Numbered from the stretch's first letter, positions 1 through 10,365 are shown. The stretch is DNA of 64,000 nt from an uncultured Halomonas sp. (GCF_947501415.1 NZ_CANMVL010000011.1:248001-312000), one strand, 5' to 3'. The notes: a model not told the origin generated them from the sequence alone. Made by a program: numbers and translations.

Positions 1-477
1 GGGCTGGGAGATCACGTCCTCCTCTTCGCACTGGCCCTCGATCAAGCCCAGGTCCAACCGATGGTGGCGCACGCTATCGACGATGGTGCGGGTGTTGCGC
101 ACCGCCAGGCGGACCCGACTACCGGGATGGCGTTGCATGAAATCACTGATCAGCAGGGTGGCCAGGTAGTTGCCGATGGTCAGGGTGGCACCCACATCGA
201 GCACACCAATGCCCTGCTGACCATGGAGCAGCTCCTCGACCTCCTCGGCGCGATCCAGCAGCGCTACCGCCTTGGGCAGCAGCTGAAAGCCCAGGGCGTT
301 GAGGCGCAGGCGCTTACCGTGGCGATCCAGCAACTGGCAGTCGAATTGCTTTTCCAGCTCGGCGAGGGCGCTGCTGGCAGCAGACTGGGAGAGCGCCAGG
401 GCACGAGCCGCTCGGGACACGCTCTCGTGCTGGGCCACCGCGACGAAGACCTCCAGCTGGCGCAGGGTAAAACGCAT
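1..477 (-). CDS. finR: LysR-family regulator FinR (partial, 3' end outside window)
   Basis: Reverse-strand reading gives a start at 477 with MRFTLRQLEVFVAVAQ, then the usual LysR winged helix (SVSRAARALALSQSAASSAL) and linker helix within the first 90 residues. About 159 codons are present; the rest of the effector domain lies off the left edge. It is divergent from the ferredoxin-NADP reductase gene at 621. This is the arrangement of finR/fprA in Pseudomonas, where FinR activates fpr under oxidative or sulfite stress. The AT-rich gap 478-620 must carry both promoters. Name rests on N-terminal similarity recalled from the family plus synteny; effector unknown here. Confidence 0.82.
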   Translation of the reverse strand, partial: MRFTLRQLEVFVAVAQHESVSRAARALALSQSAASSALAELEKQFDCQLLDRHGKRLRLNALGFQLLPKAVALLDRAEEVEELLHGQQGIGVLDVGATLTIGNYLATLLISDFMQRHPGSRVRLAVRNTRTIVDSVRHHRLDLGLIEGQCEEEDVISQP

Positions 478-620
478 GGGCAAGCTCCGATGGTCTATAT
501 CAATATTGCAAATAAAGGTTATCCATACAATCCATTTAACAGATAACGCCTCCTGTCTTAGAATTCAAACCAAATCTTTATCAATCTTTTATTCTTTTTT
601 GGAATACTAAAGGAGGCGGT

Positions 621-1397
621 ATGAGCAAGTTTGCCCTCGAAGAGGTTCTCAGCGTCCATCACTGGAACGATACCCTGTTCAGCTTTCGCACCACCCGCGA
701 GCGCAGTTTGCGTTTCAAGAATGGTCAGTTCGTGATGATTGGGCTGGAAGTGAGCGGCAAACCCCTGATGCGCGCCTACTCGATCGCCAGCCCTAATTAC
801 GAGGATCATCTGGAGTTCTTCAGCATCAAGGTGCCCGATGGCCCCCTTACCTCGCGACTCCAGCATCTCGCCGTGGGCGACCAGATCATGGTGAGCCGCA
901 AGCCCACCGGCACCCTGGTCACCGATGACCTGCTGCCCGGACGCAATCTCTACCTGCTCTCCACCGGCACCGGCCTGGCTCCGTTCATGAGCCTGATCCA
1001 GGACCCGGAGGTCTACGAACGCTTCGAGAAGGTGGTGCTGGTGCATGGCGTGCGCAACGTCAGCGAGCTGGCCTATGCCGACTTTATCCAGCAGGAGCTG
1101 CCGGCTCATGAATATCTGGGTGAGGAGATCAGCGAAAAGCTTGTCTACTATCCGACGGTGACCCGTGAAACGTTCCATACCATGGGCCGGCTGACCGATC
1201 ATATCCGCAGTGGCAAGCTCGCCGAGGATACCGGCCTGCCGGCACTGGATCCCAAGCAGGATCGCGCCATGATCTGCGGCAGCCCCTCGATGCTGGAGAG
1301 CACCAGCGAACTGCTCGACGAGCTGGGCTTCAAGATCTCACCGCGCATGGGGGAGCCCGGTGACTACGTGATCGAGCGGGCGTTTGTCGAGAAGTAA
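621..1397 (+). CDS. fpr: Ferredoxin--NADP(+) reductase
   Basis: 258 residues, the normal length for bacterial subclass I Fpr. The FAD-binding motif RAYSIASP lies at about 51-58, the NADP-binding STGTGLAPF at about 114-122, and the protein ends in the family C-terminus ERAFVEK. It moves electrons between NADPH and ferredoxin or flavodoxin in the cytoplasm, serving Fe-S repair and oxidative stress defence. A strong ribosome binding site (aaaggaggcggt) lies just before the ATG. Divergent from finR, its likely activator. Confidence 0.95.
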   Translation: MSKFALEEVLSVHHWNDTLFSFRTTRERSLRFKNGQFVMIGLEVSGKPLMRAYSIASPNYEDHLEFFSIKVPDGPLTSRLQHLAVGDQIMVSRKPTGTLVTDDLLPGRNLYLLSTGTGLAPFMSLIQDPEVYERFEKVVLVHGVRNVSELAYADFIQQELPAHEYLGEEISEKLVYYPTVTRETFHTMGRLTDHIRSGKLAEDTGLPALDPKQDRAMICGSPSMLESTSELLDELGFKISPRMGEPGDYVIERAFVEK

Positions 1398-1444
1398 GCC
1401 GAAAGCTGGAAGAGCGGCGCTTCGCGCCTGGAAGCTGGAAGAAA

Positions 1445-1480
1445 AGCCGCCCCCGTGGCTCTTGCCACGGGGGCGGTGTC
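1445..1480. terminator. Bidirectional terminator between fpr and glnK
   Basis: Perfect 12-bp stem: CCGCCCCCGTGG at 1447-1458 and CCACGGGGGCGG at 1465-1476, six-base loop. On the minus strand it is followed by four T (AAAA at 1442-1445 on plus), so it suits the convergent glnK end best and probably also stops fpr. Confidence 0.75.
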
Positions 1481-1490
1481 GTTAAGTCTG

Positions 1491-1532
1491 GCTTCGAGCT
1501 TCGAGCTTCGAGCTTCGAGCTTCGAGCTTCGG
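1491..1532. repeat. Tandem heptamer array GCTTCGA x6
   Basis: Six back-to-back copies of GCTTCGA, the last ending in G instead of A, lie directly after the terminator and three bases before the glnK stop codon. A related sequence (gctggaag, twice) lies at 1405-1440. Each junction contains TCGA/AGCT palindromes, so the tract can pair with itself. Simple-sequence array; copy number probably varies between strains. Confidence 0.85.
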
Positions 1533-1534
1533 GC

Positions 1535-1930
<396 letters not shown>

Positions 1931-1956
1931 CTAGGATACACGCCGCCGGCGGGGAA

Positions 1957-1980
1957 GAAAAAAAGCCCCCATTCGGGGGC
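1957..1980 (-). terminator. Intrinsic terminator after amtB
   Basis: On the minus strand GCCCCC-GAAT-GGGGGC is followed by seven T. It lies 37 bases past the amtB stop and separates amtB from the downstream PII gene. Confidence 0.85.
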
Positions 1981-2016
1981 AAGTGGAGCACGCCTGCTCA
2001 CTTCGGTGCATGGCCT

Positions 2017-3267
2017 TCACTGCTTGGCCACGCTGAACTCGGGGTAGGCCTCCATGCCGCATTCGGCCAGGTCGACACCCGCATACTCCTCCTCCTCGCT
2101 GACCCGGATGCCGATCAGCGCCTTGAGGAGGCTCCAGACCCCCAGGCTGGTCAGGAAGACCCAGGCGAAGATCCCGACGATGCCGAGCAGCTGGGCGCCG
2201 ATGCTGGCCCCGCCATTGCTGAGCGGCACCGCCAGCAGGCCCCAGATGCCGACCACCCCATGCACCGAGATGGCACCGACCGGGTCATCTATCTTCAGCT
2301 TGTCGAGGGCCACGATGGCGGCGATCACGATGGCCCCACCCACGGCGCCGATCAGGGCGGCGCCCGGTGCGGTGGGAGCCAGGGGTTCGGCAGTGATGGC
2401 CACCAGGCCGGCCAGGGCACCATTGAGGGTCATGGTCAGGTCGGCCTTGCGGAACCATAGCTTGGCCACGATCAGGGCGGCGATGACCCCGCCGGCAGCG
2501 GCGGCGTTGGTGTTGACCAGCACCTGGGCGACGTTGTTGGCGGAGGCCACGTCGGAGATCTTCAGCTCCGAGCCACCGTTGAAGCCGAACCAGCCCATCC
2601 ACAGGATGAAGGTACCCAGGGTGGCCAGCGGCAGGTTGGCGCCGGGAATGGCGTAGACGCTGCCGTCCCTGCCGTACTTGCCCTTGCGCGGGCCGAGCAC
2701 CAGAACACCGGCCAGGGCCGCCGCCGCACCGGCCATATGCACGATGCCGGAGCCGGCGTAGTCGGAGAAGCCGGCGGCGGAGAGCCAGCCACCGCCCCAG
2801 GTCCAGTAGCCCGAGACCGGATAGATCAGGCCGGTCATCACCACGGCGAAGGCCAGGAAGGCCCATAGCTTCATGCGCTCGGCCACGGCGCCGGAGACGA
2901 TCGACATGGCGGTGGCCACGAATACCACCTGGAAGAAATAGTCGGCGCGCATGGCGTAGTAGGGGGCGTCATCGCCGCCGGCTAGCACGGCATCCACGCC
3001 GTTCTCACTGCCCAGCAGTCCACCGATGCTGGGAAGAATGCCGCCATCGGGGCTTGCGTACATGATGTGATAGCCCACCAGCAGATACAGGGTGCAGGCG
3101 ATGGCAAACAGGGCGATGTTCTTGGTAAGGATCTCGGCGGTGTTCTTGGCGCGCACAAGACCCGCCTCGAGCATGGCGAAACCGGCGGCCATCCACATCA
3201 CCAGCACGCCGCAGATCAGGAAGTAGAAGGTATCGAGCGCATAGCTCAGTTCGATCAGGTCACTCAT
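2017..3267 (-). CDS. amtB: Ammonium transporter AmtB
   Basis: 416 residues with about eleven hydrophobic segments and the Amt/MEP signature regions (GLVRAKNTAEILTKN near residue 36, DYAGSGIVHMAGA with the first pore His near residue 177, VHGVVGIWG with the second pore His near residue 340). It conducts ammonium/ammonia across the inner membrane and is gated by GlnK. It follows the second PII gene (3346-3684) by 78 bp, forming the usual glnK-amtB operon. Unlike many AmtB precursors, no extra cleaved signal peptide is obvious; the start MSDLIELSYALDTFYFLIC is the chosen ATG. Confidence 0.95.
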   Translation of the reverse strand: MSDLIELSYALDTFYFLICGVLVMWMAAGFAMLEAGLVRAKNTAEILTKNIALFAIACTLYLLVGYHIMYASPDGGILPSIGGLLGSENGVDAVLAGGDDAPYYAMRADYFFQVVFVATAMSIVSGAVAERMKLWAFLAFAVVMTGLIYPVSGYWTWGGGWLSAAGFSDYAGSGIVHMAGAAAALAGVLVLGPRKGKYGRDGSVYAIPGANLPLATLGTFILWMGWFGFNGGSELKISDVASANNVAQVLVNTNAAAAGGVIAALIVAKLWFRKADLTMTLNGALAGLVAITAEPLAPTAPGAALIGAVGGAIVIAAIVALDKLKIDDPVGAISVHGVVGIWGLLAVPLSNGGASIGAQLLGIVGIFAWVFLTSLGVWSLLKALIGIRVSEEEEYAGVDLAECGMEAYPEFSVAKQ

Positions 3268-3345
3268 GGGGCTTTCTCCAGACAGTTAAGCCGCAGGCGC
3301 CTCCAGGCAGGTAAGTGGCAGGCGACTTCAGGTGGGTCGCGGCGA

Positions 3346-3732
<387 letters not shown>

Positions 3733-3741
3733 TCAGCACCA

Positions 3742-3757
3742 TGCGCATGGCATGCCA
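3742..3757 (-). promoter_or_regulatory. Candidate sigma-54 promoter of glnK-amtB
   Basis: The minus strand reads TGGCATG-CCAT-GCGCA, with the GG and GC elements spaced by exactly ten bases as in TGGCACG-N4-TTGCA. Predicted start is near 3732, giving a leader of about 48 bases before glnK. Two mismatches in the -12 half keep confidence moderate. Confidence 0.5.
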
Positions 3758-3953
3758 GCGAACATTTAATCCATTCAATATCAATAGATTGTGTTACCGC
3801 TCTCGACCGCGAGCGGCACCTTGTCAGGCCGTCTAACAGGCCCATGCTCTGTGATGGTGCCGAGGCTCATGCCATATGCCCTGCAAGAGGGCATGCGTCC
3901 CGGAGGTGCCACGCGTATCCTGTAGGCCATCATTCCCAATCAGGAGAATCACC

Positions 3954-4313
3954 ATGGTGACCCACGACAGAATCGGCCGGCTGGCCCAGCAGATCGGCGA
4001 GCGTCTGCAGGGGGCTTCCCAGGCGCCCGAAGAGGTGCAGAAAGGTGTCCAGCAGGTGGTGAGGGGCGCCTTCGACCGTCTGGAGCTGGTCTCACGCGAG
4101 GACTTCGACATCCTGATGGACGTGCTGCAGCGCACCCGAGCCAGGGTCGAGTCGCTGGAGCAGCAGGTGGCGGCCTTGGAGGCACTGGTGGAGGCCCAGG
4201 CCGGCGGTGATACCGTCTCCCGTGATGCCGGTGCCGCCGACAAGCCCCAGCCCACTGCTACGGACAAGGCGTCGACCCCTCCTGAAGAAGGCGCCGGCGA
4301 AGCGGGACGCTGA
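3954..4313 (+). CDS. ubiK: Ubiquinone biosynthesis accessory factor UbiK (YqiC/BMFP family)
   Basis: 119 residues. The N-terminal amphipathic helix (DRIGRLAQQIGERL) and central trimeric coiled coil (LELVSREDFDILMDVLQRTRARVESLEQQVAALE) are the YqiC/UbiK hallmarks. A Gly/Ala/Thr-rich tail follows. UbiK works with UbiJ to support aerobic ubiquinone synthesis. The start at 3954 is chosen over an upstream ATG at 3876 because caggag sits eight bases before it and the family begins here. It is divergent from glnK and followed by comM, an order seen in other gammaproteobacteria. Confidence 0.85.
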   Translation: MVTHDRIGRLAQQIGERLQGASQAPEEVQKGVQQVVRGAFDRLELVSREDFDILMDVLQRTRARVESLEQQVAALEALVEAQAGGDTVSRDAGAADKPQPTATDKASTPPEEGAGEAGR

Positions 4314-4384
4314 GACGCGCGTTCCCTCGCTGGCCCTCGCTGGCTAGGCTAGCCTGAAGGCATTCCATTCGCGAGGGAGCGCCC

Positions 4385-5887
4385 ATGACGCTGGCGATCG
4401 TGCACACCCGGGCCGGCCTCGGTCTTGAGGCACCCGAGGTGCAGGTGGAAGTGCACCTCTCCAACGGCCTGCCCAGCATGACGCTGGTCGGCCTGCCGGA
4501 GACGGCGGTGAAGGAGAGCCGGGAGCGGGTGCGCAGCGCCCTGGTCAATGCCGGCTTCGAATACCCGCTGCGGCGTATCACCCTCAACCTGGCTCCCGCC
4601 GACCTGCCCAAGGAGGGTGGTCGCTTCGATCTGCCCATCGCCCTGGGGCTGCTGCTCGCCTCGGGACAGCTGCCTCCCGCCTGTCTGGAGAACACCGAGA
4701 GCGTCGGCGAGCTGGCGCTGGACGGTGCACTTCGCCGTGTGGAGGGGGTGTTGCCGCTGGCCCTGGCGGCGCGTCGTGCGGGGCGGAGGCTGATCGTGCC
4801 ATGGGCCAATGCCGATGAGGCGGCGCTGGCCGGTGAGCTTGAGGTACTGCCCGCCGATCATCTGCTCGAGGTGGTGGCCCACCTGCTGGGCCAGACTCCG
4901 ATCACGCCCCATCGCTTGATGCGCCCGCCCGAGGCGACACGGCCGCTGCCCGACCTGGCCGAGGTACGCGGACAGTTTCAGGCCCGCCGCGCCCTGGAGG
5001 TGGCCGCCGCCGGCGGCCACAACCTGCTCTTCGCCGGCCCGCCCGGAACCGGCAAGACCATGCTGGCCAGTCGCCTGCCGGGCATCCTGCCGCCGCTGAC
5101 TGACGAGGAGGCGCTGGAGGTGGCGGCGGTACGCTCGGTCAGCGGGCTGCCGCTGCGCGCCGAGTGGGGCCGTCGGCCCTTCCGCTCGCCGCATCATACC
5201 GCCAGCGCCGTGGCGCTGGTGGGCGGCGGTACGAGGCCGCGCCCCGGCGAGATCTCCCTGGCCCACCACGGCGTGCTGTTCCTCGATGAGCTACCGGAGT
5301 TTCCGCGTCATGTGCTGGAGGTGATGCGCGAACCCATGGAGTCGGGGCGTATCCATATCGCTCGGGCCAGCCACGAGCGCCGCTATCCGGCGCGCTTCCA
5401 GCTGGTGGCGGCGATGAATCCCTGCCCCTGTGGTCACCTGGGCGATCCGCGCCAGGCCTGTCACTGCACGGCGGCACAGATCCAGCGCTACCAGTCGCGC
5501 CTCTCGGGTCCACTGCTCGATCGTATCGACCTACAGGTGGAGGTGCCGGCGCTGCCGCCGGAGCAGTTGACCGCCAACCAGGCCGGCGAGGACTCCGCGA
5601 CGGTCCGCCGGCGGGTGCTGGCCGCGCGCGAATGCCAGCTGGCGCGGGGTGCGCTCAATGCTCATCTGGCCGGGCGTGAACTGGAGGCGGCCTGTGGCCT
5701 CTCGGCGGCCGATCGCGCCTGGCTGGCCGAGGTGCTGGAACGGCTACGGCTCTCGGCGCGGGCCTACCATCGTGTGTTGCGGGTGGCCCTGACCCTGGCC
5801 GACCTGGCGGGGGCGTCAGCGCCGGAGCGTGAGCAGCTGATCGAGGCTGTGGGGTATCGCCAGCTCGATCGACTGCTGAAGGGGTGA
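4385..5887 (+). CDS. comM: YifB/ComM-family Mg chelatase-like AAA+ ATPase
   Basis: 500 residues. The N-terminal Lon-protease-like fold is followed by an AAA+ module with Walker A (FAGPPGTGKTM, about residue 216) and Walker B (VLFLDELPEF, about residue 297). The Mg-chelatase C-terminal domain includes the CPCGHLGDP zinc-like cluster and the sensor region LSGPLLDRIDLQVEVP. In competent bacteria ComM is a hexameric helicase that promotes branch migration during natural transformation. It follows ubiK by 71 bp. A palindrome (ggctaggctagcc) and a repeated ccctcgctgg lie in the gap. Confidence 0.92.
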   Translation: MTLAIVHTRAGLGLEAPEVQVEVHLSNGLPSMTLVGLPETAVKESRERVRSALVNAGFEYPLRRITLNLAPADLPKEGGRFDLPIALGLLLASGQLPPACLENTESVGELALDGALRRVEGVLPLALAARRAGRRLIVPWANADEAALAGELEVLPADHLLEVVAHLLGQTPITPHRLMRPPEATRPLPDLAEVRGQFQARRALEVAAAGGHNLLFAGPPGTGKTMLASRLPGILPPLTDEEALEVAAVRSVSGLPLRAEWGRRPFRSPHHTASAVALVGGGTRPRPGEISLAHHGVLFLDELPEFPRHVLEVMREPMESGRIHIARASHERRYPARFQLVAAMNPCPCGHLGDPRQACHCTAAQIQRYQSRLSGPLLDRIDLQVEVPALPPEQLTANQAGEDSATVRRRVLAARECQLARGALNAHLAGRELEAACGLSAADRAWLAEVLERLRLSARAYHRVLRVALTLADLAGASAPEREQLIEAVGYRQLDRLLKG

Positions 5888-5888
5888 G

Positions 5889-6377
5889 TTATAGCGCCGT
5901 GGCGTCCAGGGCCCCCTGGAGGCTGGCTTGCCAGCGAGCCGCTTCCTCGCCGGGGCGGCGCAGTGTCAGCTTCAGGCGGTAGGGCAGAAGTTCTCGATCG
6001 GAGAGGGTGAGGCGTGGGCCGTCCGCCTCGAGGTGGCTCTCCAGCTGCCACTGATTGTCGCCGCCCTCGCTCAGGCCATCGCCCCAGTCGAGCACCTGAG
6101 GACCGTCGCTGACCGCCAGCAGGGCGCGAACCAGGCTCTCCTGGAAGCGCTCGTCCTCGATGCCGAGGCTGGCGTCGACTTCGGAGGGGGAGAGCAGCAG
6201 CACCTGGTCGCTCGGAGGGCGAGGGAGTTCCGGCGCGGCCATTACCCGCGTCGCGGCGCGCTCGCCAAGGTTGAACAGCGCCTGACGAATGCCGCTGTCG
6301 GGTCGCTCCGGGGCGCCGGCGCAGCCGGTGAGCAGCGCCAGCAGTGCCAGCAGGGTCAGGCGTGAGGAGGTGTTCAT
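5889..6377 (-). CDS. Putative lipoprotein, function unknown
   Basis: 162 residues starting with a short lipoprotein signal (hydrophobic stretch then LLTGCAGAPE; predicted lipidated Cys at about residue 19). The mature part is soluble and acidic, with no motif I recognise. It may be remotely like penicillin-binding-protein activator lipoproteins (a DQVLLLSPSEVDAS core then strands), but this is a weak impression. Its ATG overlaps the TGA of the upstream hydrolase gene (ATGA), so the two are translationally coupled. Convergent with comM, one base apart. Confidence 0.7.
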   Translation of the reverse strand: MNTSSRLTLLALLALLTGCAGAPERPDSGIRQALFNLGERAATRVMAAPELPRPPSDQVLLLSPSEVDASLGIEDERFQESLVRALLAVSDGPQVLDWGDGLSEGGDNQWQLESHLEADGPRLTLSDRELLPYRLKLTLRRPGEEAARWQASLQGALDATAL

Positions 6378-7357
6378 GGTGGCGTGTTCTCCGCTGCGGG
6401 GCTGGGGGCCAGGGCGTCGATGAAGCGGTCCAGGGTGTCGAAGAGCGCCTGGCGGATGGGCTCCGCCTCATTGACCAGGTGGTGGCGTGCCTCGGGGTGT
6501 AGATGGACCTCGGCATTGGGGAATTTCTCCTTGAGCACCTCCAGGTTCCATACCCAGTCCACGGTCAGGTCCTGCTCTCCCTGCAGGATCAGGGTCGGCA
6601 CCGGGGTGGGGGGCAGTGCCAGCAGGCGAGGCATCCAGCGACGCATGGCGCTGACCCAGTCCACCGCCAGTCGGTCGGCCTGCAACGGATCCTGCTCGCG
6701 AAGGAAGGTCGCGAATTCGGCATCGGTGGAGTTGTCGCGGAACTTGCGCGGGATGGAGCGCACGAAGGGTCCCACCAGAAGGTGAAGCCAGCTCGACTGC
6801 CGCCAGCCCCAGGGCCGCACCAGGGGAGCCAGCAGGGCCAGACCGGCCCAGTGGCTCTCCGTGCCGCGGGTCAGGGCGTCGGTGGCGAGTATCGCCGCCC
6901 CGGTGCTCTGGCCGATGCCCAGCCAGGGGTGGGGCGCCAGCCCTTCACGCCGCAGATGGTCCTGGAGGGCGCGCAGGCAGGCGCCATAGTCGTCGAAGTC
7001 CTCGATGGAGGCGCGCCGGCCGCTGGAGAGTCCGTGGCCGGGCAGATCCCACAGCACCACCCGCCAGCCTCGATCGAGCAGTCGCTCCAGCAGGTGACGA
7101 TAGAGTCCCAGGTGGTCGAAGTAGCCGTGAACCACGAAGACCGTGCCGATGGGCTCGGCGGGGCTCCATAGCGAGGCCCACAGGCGGAAGCCACCGGCGT
7201 CCAGGAAGCCGAGGTGCAACCCCACGCGTCCGGCGAGCAGCGGTGCCAGACCGTAGTGGCCCAGATAACGCTCCAGATGATCGCCACCAGGCAGCTCGGC
7301 CGAGGGGTCGACCTTGCGGAATGGGCCTAGCGCCTGCAGGGGGGTAAAGTCACTCAT
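6374..7357 (-). CDS. Alpha/beta hydrolase (monoacylglycerol lipase/lysophospholipase type)
   Basis: 327 residues from the chosen ATG at 7357 ([10 protein letters not shown]); an in-frame ATG twelve codons upstream lacks a ribosome binding site. The oxyanion region is [10 protein letters not shown] (about 78-87), the nucleophile elbow is GIGQSTG with Ser151, and the late catalytic His is in EARHHLVNE. The lid and PGHGLSSG are typical of the PldB/YjfP hydrolase_4 group. Likely cytoplasmic, since no signal peptide is seen. Forms a two-gene operon with the lipoprotein gene downstream. Substrate not predictable. Confidence 0.85.
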   Translation of the reverse strand: MSDFTPLQALGPFRKVDPSAELPGGDHLERYLGHYGLAPLLAGRVGLHLGFLDAGGFRLWASLWSPAEPIGTVFVVHGYFDHLGLYRHLLERLLDRGWRVVLWDLPGHGLSSGRRASIEDFDDYGACLRALQDHLRREGLAPHPWLGIGQSTGAAILATDALTRGTESHWAGLALLAPLVRPWGWRQSSWLHLLVGPFVRSIPRKFRDNSTDAEFATFLREQDPLQADRLAVDWVSAMRRWMPRLLALPPTPVPTLILQGEQDLTVDWVWNLEVLKEKFPNAEVHLHPEARHHLVNEAEPIRQALFDTLDRFIDALAPSPAAENTPP

Positions 7358-7487
7358 CAGATTCTCCACGGTGTTCCACCATGCTAGCGCCAAGCGCGAG
7401 GCGTCACCATGCGTGCCGGATGGGTCGGTCCTGCGGCATTATCTTTTGGTCGAGTCTCGCCGGGGAGGAGGCTCTCTTCGCTTTACA

Positions 7488-7506
7488 TGTGGAAGTATTT
7501 TCCACA
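7488..7506. promoter_or_regulatory. Perfect 7-5-7 inverted repeat upstream of glcB
   Basis: TGTGGAA-gtatt-TTCCACA lies 84 bases before the malate synthase ATG and between two divergent genes. The size and symmetry suit a dimeric repressor such as a GntR-type regulator. No regulator gene is adjacent, so the protein is unknown. Confidence 0.5.
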
Positions 7507-7589
7507 AACTGATAGCTACGCAGTCACCCAACCCTGTTGATGGCAGCGCGGTGGGCACCCGCCGTCTGCCCCGTGTGAGGAGATTCACC

Positions 7590-9764
7590 ATGACCCAGCG
7601 TGTCACACGCCACCGTCTCCAGGTGGCCGCCGAACTGGACCGCTTTATCAACGAGCAGGCGCTTCCGGGCACCGGCGTCGATGCCGAGGCATTCTGGGCC
7701 GGCGTCGATGCCCTCTTTCATGATCTGACCCCGAAGAACCGTGAACTGCTCGCCGAGCGTGACCGTCTTCAGGAGAAGCTGGACGCCTGGCATCGTGAGA
7801 ACCCCGGTCCGGTCCGTGATATGGCCGCCTATCGCGCCTTCCTCGAGGAGATCGGCTACCTGGTGCCGTCTCCGGCTCAGGTTGAGGTGAGTACTGCCAA
7901 CGTCGACCGCGAAGTCGCCGTCCAGGCAGGTCCGCAACTGGTGGTGCCGGTCGACAATGCACGCTATGCGCTGAACGCTGCCAACGCCCGCTGGGGGAGT
8001 CTCTATGACGCCCTCTATGGTACCGACGCCATCTCCGAGGAGGATGGTGCCGAGAAGGGAAGCAGCTTCAATCCCAAGCGTGGCGAGAAGGTCATCGCCT
8101 ACGCCCGAGGTGTGCTCGACCGTGCCGCGCCGCTGGCGACCGGCTCCCATCGCGATGCCACCAAGTATGCCCTGCGTGATGGCCATCTGGTGGTCACCCT
8201 GGAGGGAGGCCGCGAGACCGGGCTCAAGGACGCCGGCAAGCTGGTGGGCTTCAATGGCCCGGCGGAGAGCCCCGAGGCGATCCTGCTGAGCAATCACGGC
8301 CTGCATCTGGAGATCCAGATCGACCCGACCCATCCGATCGGCAAGACCGACCCGGCCGGCGTCAAGGACGTGATGGTCGAGGCTGCCCTGACCGCGATCA
8401 TGGACTGTGAAGACTCCGTGGCGGCCGTGGATGCCGAGGACAAGGTCAGCGTCTACTCCAGCTGGCTGGGCCTGATGAAGGGCGATCTGCAGCAGGAGAT
8501 GGAGAAGGGCGGCAAGACCTTTACCCGTCGCCTCAATGCCGACCGCACCTGGCAGAACACCGACGGTGACAGCATCACCCTGCCGGGTCGCTCGCTGATG
8601 TTCGTGCGCAACGTCGGCCATCTGATGACGACCCCCGCGGTACTCGACGCCGAAGGCAACGAGCTGCCTGAAGGCATCCTCGATGGCATCGTCACCAGCC
8701 TGGCGGCCCTGCACGATCTCAAGAAGGGCGAGGGCGACCTGCGCAACTCGCGTGAGGGCTCGGTCTATATCGTCAAGCCCAAGATGCATGGCCCCAGGGA
8801 AGTGGCGTTCTCCAACGAGCTGTTCGGCCGTATCGAGGACCTGCTGGGCATGGAGCGCGATACCCTCAAGATGGGCATCATGGACGAGGAGCGCCGCACA
8901 TCGGTCAACCTCAAGGCCTGTATTGCCGAGGCGTCCTCCCGTGTCGTGTTCATCAATACCGGCTTCCTCGACCGCACCGGCGACGAGATGCACACCGCCA
9001 TGGAAGCGGGCCCGATGATCCGCAAGGGTGACATGAAGGGCGCCGCCTGGATCCAGGCCTACGAGAAGAACAACGTTCAGGTGGGTCTGGCCTGTGGCCT
9101 GCGTGGCCGTGCCCAGATCGGCAAGGGCATGTGGGCGATGCCTGACCTGATGGCCGCCATGCTCGAACAGAAGATCGGTCACCCCAAGGCGGGTGCCAAC
9201 ACCGCCTGGGTACCGTCGCCCACCGCTGCGGCACTGCACGCCCTGCACTACCACCAGGTGGACGTCAGCGCGATTCAGCGCGAGATGGAAGCGCAGGGCG
9301 AGGCCGACTGTCTCGATGATCTGCTCACCGTGCCGGTCGCCGAAAACACCGACTGGAGCGATGAGGAGCTGCAGCAGGAGCTCGACAACAACTGCCAGGG
9401 CATCCTCGGTTACGTGGTGCGCTGGGTCGAGCACGGTGTGGGCTGCTCCAAGGTGCCGGACATCCACGATGTGGGCTTGATGGAGGACCGTGCCACGCTG
9501 CGCATCTCCAGCCAGCACATCGCCAACTGGCTGCACCATGGTGTGGTCGACGCCGCCCGCGTTGAGGAGACCCTAAAGCGCATGGCCAAGGTGGTCGACG
9601 AGCAGAATGCCGGTGACCCGGACTACACGCCGATGAGCGCGGACTTCGAGGGCTCCAGCGCCTTCCAGGCCGCCAGCGATCTGGTCTTCAAGGGCCGCGT
9701 ACAGCCCTCCGGCTACACCGAGCCGCTGCTGCACCACTGGCGCGCCGTGCACAAGGCGAAGTAA
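7590..9764 (+). CDS. glcB: Malate synthase G
   Basis: 724 residues, matching the usual length of the G isoform. Motifs recognised include [55 protein letters not shown] and [17 protein letters not shown] with downstream [18 protein letters not shown]. It condenses glyoxylate and acetyl-CoA to malate in the glyoxylate shunt. The reading frame is open upstream to 7314, but the start at 7590 ([10 protein letters not shown]) has gtgaggag in front and matches family N-termini. Stands alone, with its own terminator. Confidence 0.97.
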   Translation: MTQRVTRHRLQVAAELDRFINEQALPGTGVDAEAFWAGVDALFHDLTPKNRELLAERDRLQEKLDAWHRENPGPVRDMAAYRAFLEEIGYLVPSPAQVEVSTANVDREVAVQAGPQLVVPVDNARYALNAANARWGSLYDALYGTDAISEEDGAEKGSSFNPKRGEKVIAYARGVLDRAAPLATGSHRDATKYALRDGHLVVTLEGGRETGLKDAGKLVGFNGPAESPEAILLSNHGLHLEIQIDPTHPIGKTDPAGVKDVMVEAALTAIMDCEDSVAAVDAEDKVSVYSSWLGLMKGDLQQEMEKGGKTFTRRLNADRTWQNTDGDSITLPGRSLMFVRNVGHLMTTPAVLDAEGNELPEGILDGIVTSLAALHDLKKGEGDLRNSREGSVYIVKPKMHGPREVAFSNELFGRIEDLLGMERDTLKMGIMDEERRTSVNLKACIAEASSRVVFINTGFLDRTGDEMHTAMEAGPMIRKGDMKGAAWIQAYEKNNVQVGLACGLRGRAQIGKGMWAMPDLMAAMLEQKIGHPKAGANTAWVPSPTAAALHALHYHQVDVSAIQREMEAQGEADCLDDLLTVPVAENTDWSDEELQQELDNNCQGILGYVVRWVEHGVGCSKVPDIHDVGLMEDRATLRISSQHIANWLHHGVVDAARVEETLKRMAKVVDEQNAGDPDYTPMSADFEGSSAFQAASDLVFKGRVQPSGYTEPLLHHWRAVHKAK

Positions 9765-9805
9765 GCAATCGGGACCTTGGCGTCTTCGGTCGAGGTTTCG
9801 ATCGA

Positions 9806-9842
9806 GCGCCCCCGCGGTCATCATGCCGCGGGGGCGCTTTCG
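9806..9842 (+). terminator. Intrinsic terminator after glcB
   Basis: 12-bp perfect stem (GCGCCCCCGCGG / CCGCGGGGGCGC) with an eight-base loop, then TTTCGTT. Lies 42 bases past the stop codon. Confidence 0.85.
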
Positions 9843-9945
9843 TTGATGAGTGTAGGGGGTGGCACTGTCGGCGTCGCGGCCAGTCGGCTAAGGTGGTGCC
9901 TGATGCACTCACCATCGTCACTCGCTACCGCAGGGAGGCCCCACC

Positions 9946-10359
9946 ATGCCCGTGATGACAGCTGCCGCCATCGAAGACTTCCTCGACGAGGTTTTTCCCC
10001 AGCGAATCGGCACCATCGAGGCCGTCGATCATATGAAGGCCACCATGAGCCTGGCCATCGATGACGAGCATCTGCGTCCCGGTGCCAGCGTCTCCGGCCC
10101 TACCCTGATGGGCCTGGCCGACGTCTGCCTCTATGTGGCGATCCTCGCCGAGATCGGCCCCGAGCCCATGGCGGTGACCAGCGATCTGCATTGTCGCTTC
10201 CTGCGCCGCCCACGGGGCGATCGCGATATCATCGCCACCGCTCGCCTCCTCAAGCTGGGTCGTCGCCTGGCGGTGGGCGAGGTTCAGCTCTTCTCCGCCG
10301 GCCAGGAGGAGCCGGTGGCCCTGGTCACCGCCACCTATGCCCTGCCGGATCGTGACTGA
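9946..10359 (+). CDS. PaaI-family hotdog thioesterase
   Basis: 137 residues with the hotdog pattern of the PaaI group: HLRPGASVSGPTLMGLADVCLYVAIL (about 42-67) followed by VTSDLHCRFLRRP. In this family the Asn/Asp and Gly around the central helix form the acyl-CoA thioesterase site. Here the canonical HxGxxxxxxD appears as PGASVSGPTLMGLAD. Likely hydrolyses a small or medium acyl-CoA. Monocistronic, between glcB and a convergent DUF423 gene. Confidence 0.8.
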   Translation: MPVMTAAAIEDFLDEVFPQRIGTIEAVDHMKATMSLAIDDEHLRPGASVSGPTLMGLADVCLYVAILAEIGPEPMAVTSDLHCRFLRRPRGDRDIIATARLLKLGRRLAVGEVQLFSAGQEEPVALVTATYALPDRD

Positions 10360-10365
10360 TGGGCC

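Noticed and set aside
1491..1532. Possible CRISPR-like array
   Set aside because: Seven-base units without spacers; a simple tandem repeat. No cas genes in the window.
7524..9539. A 671-codon minus-strand frame over glcB
   Set aside because: Malate synthase G is certain on the plus strand; this is codon-bias shadow.
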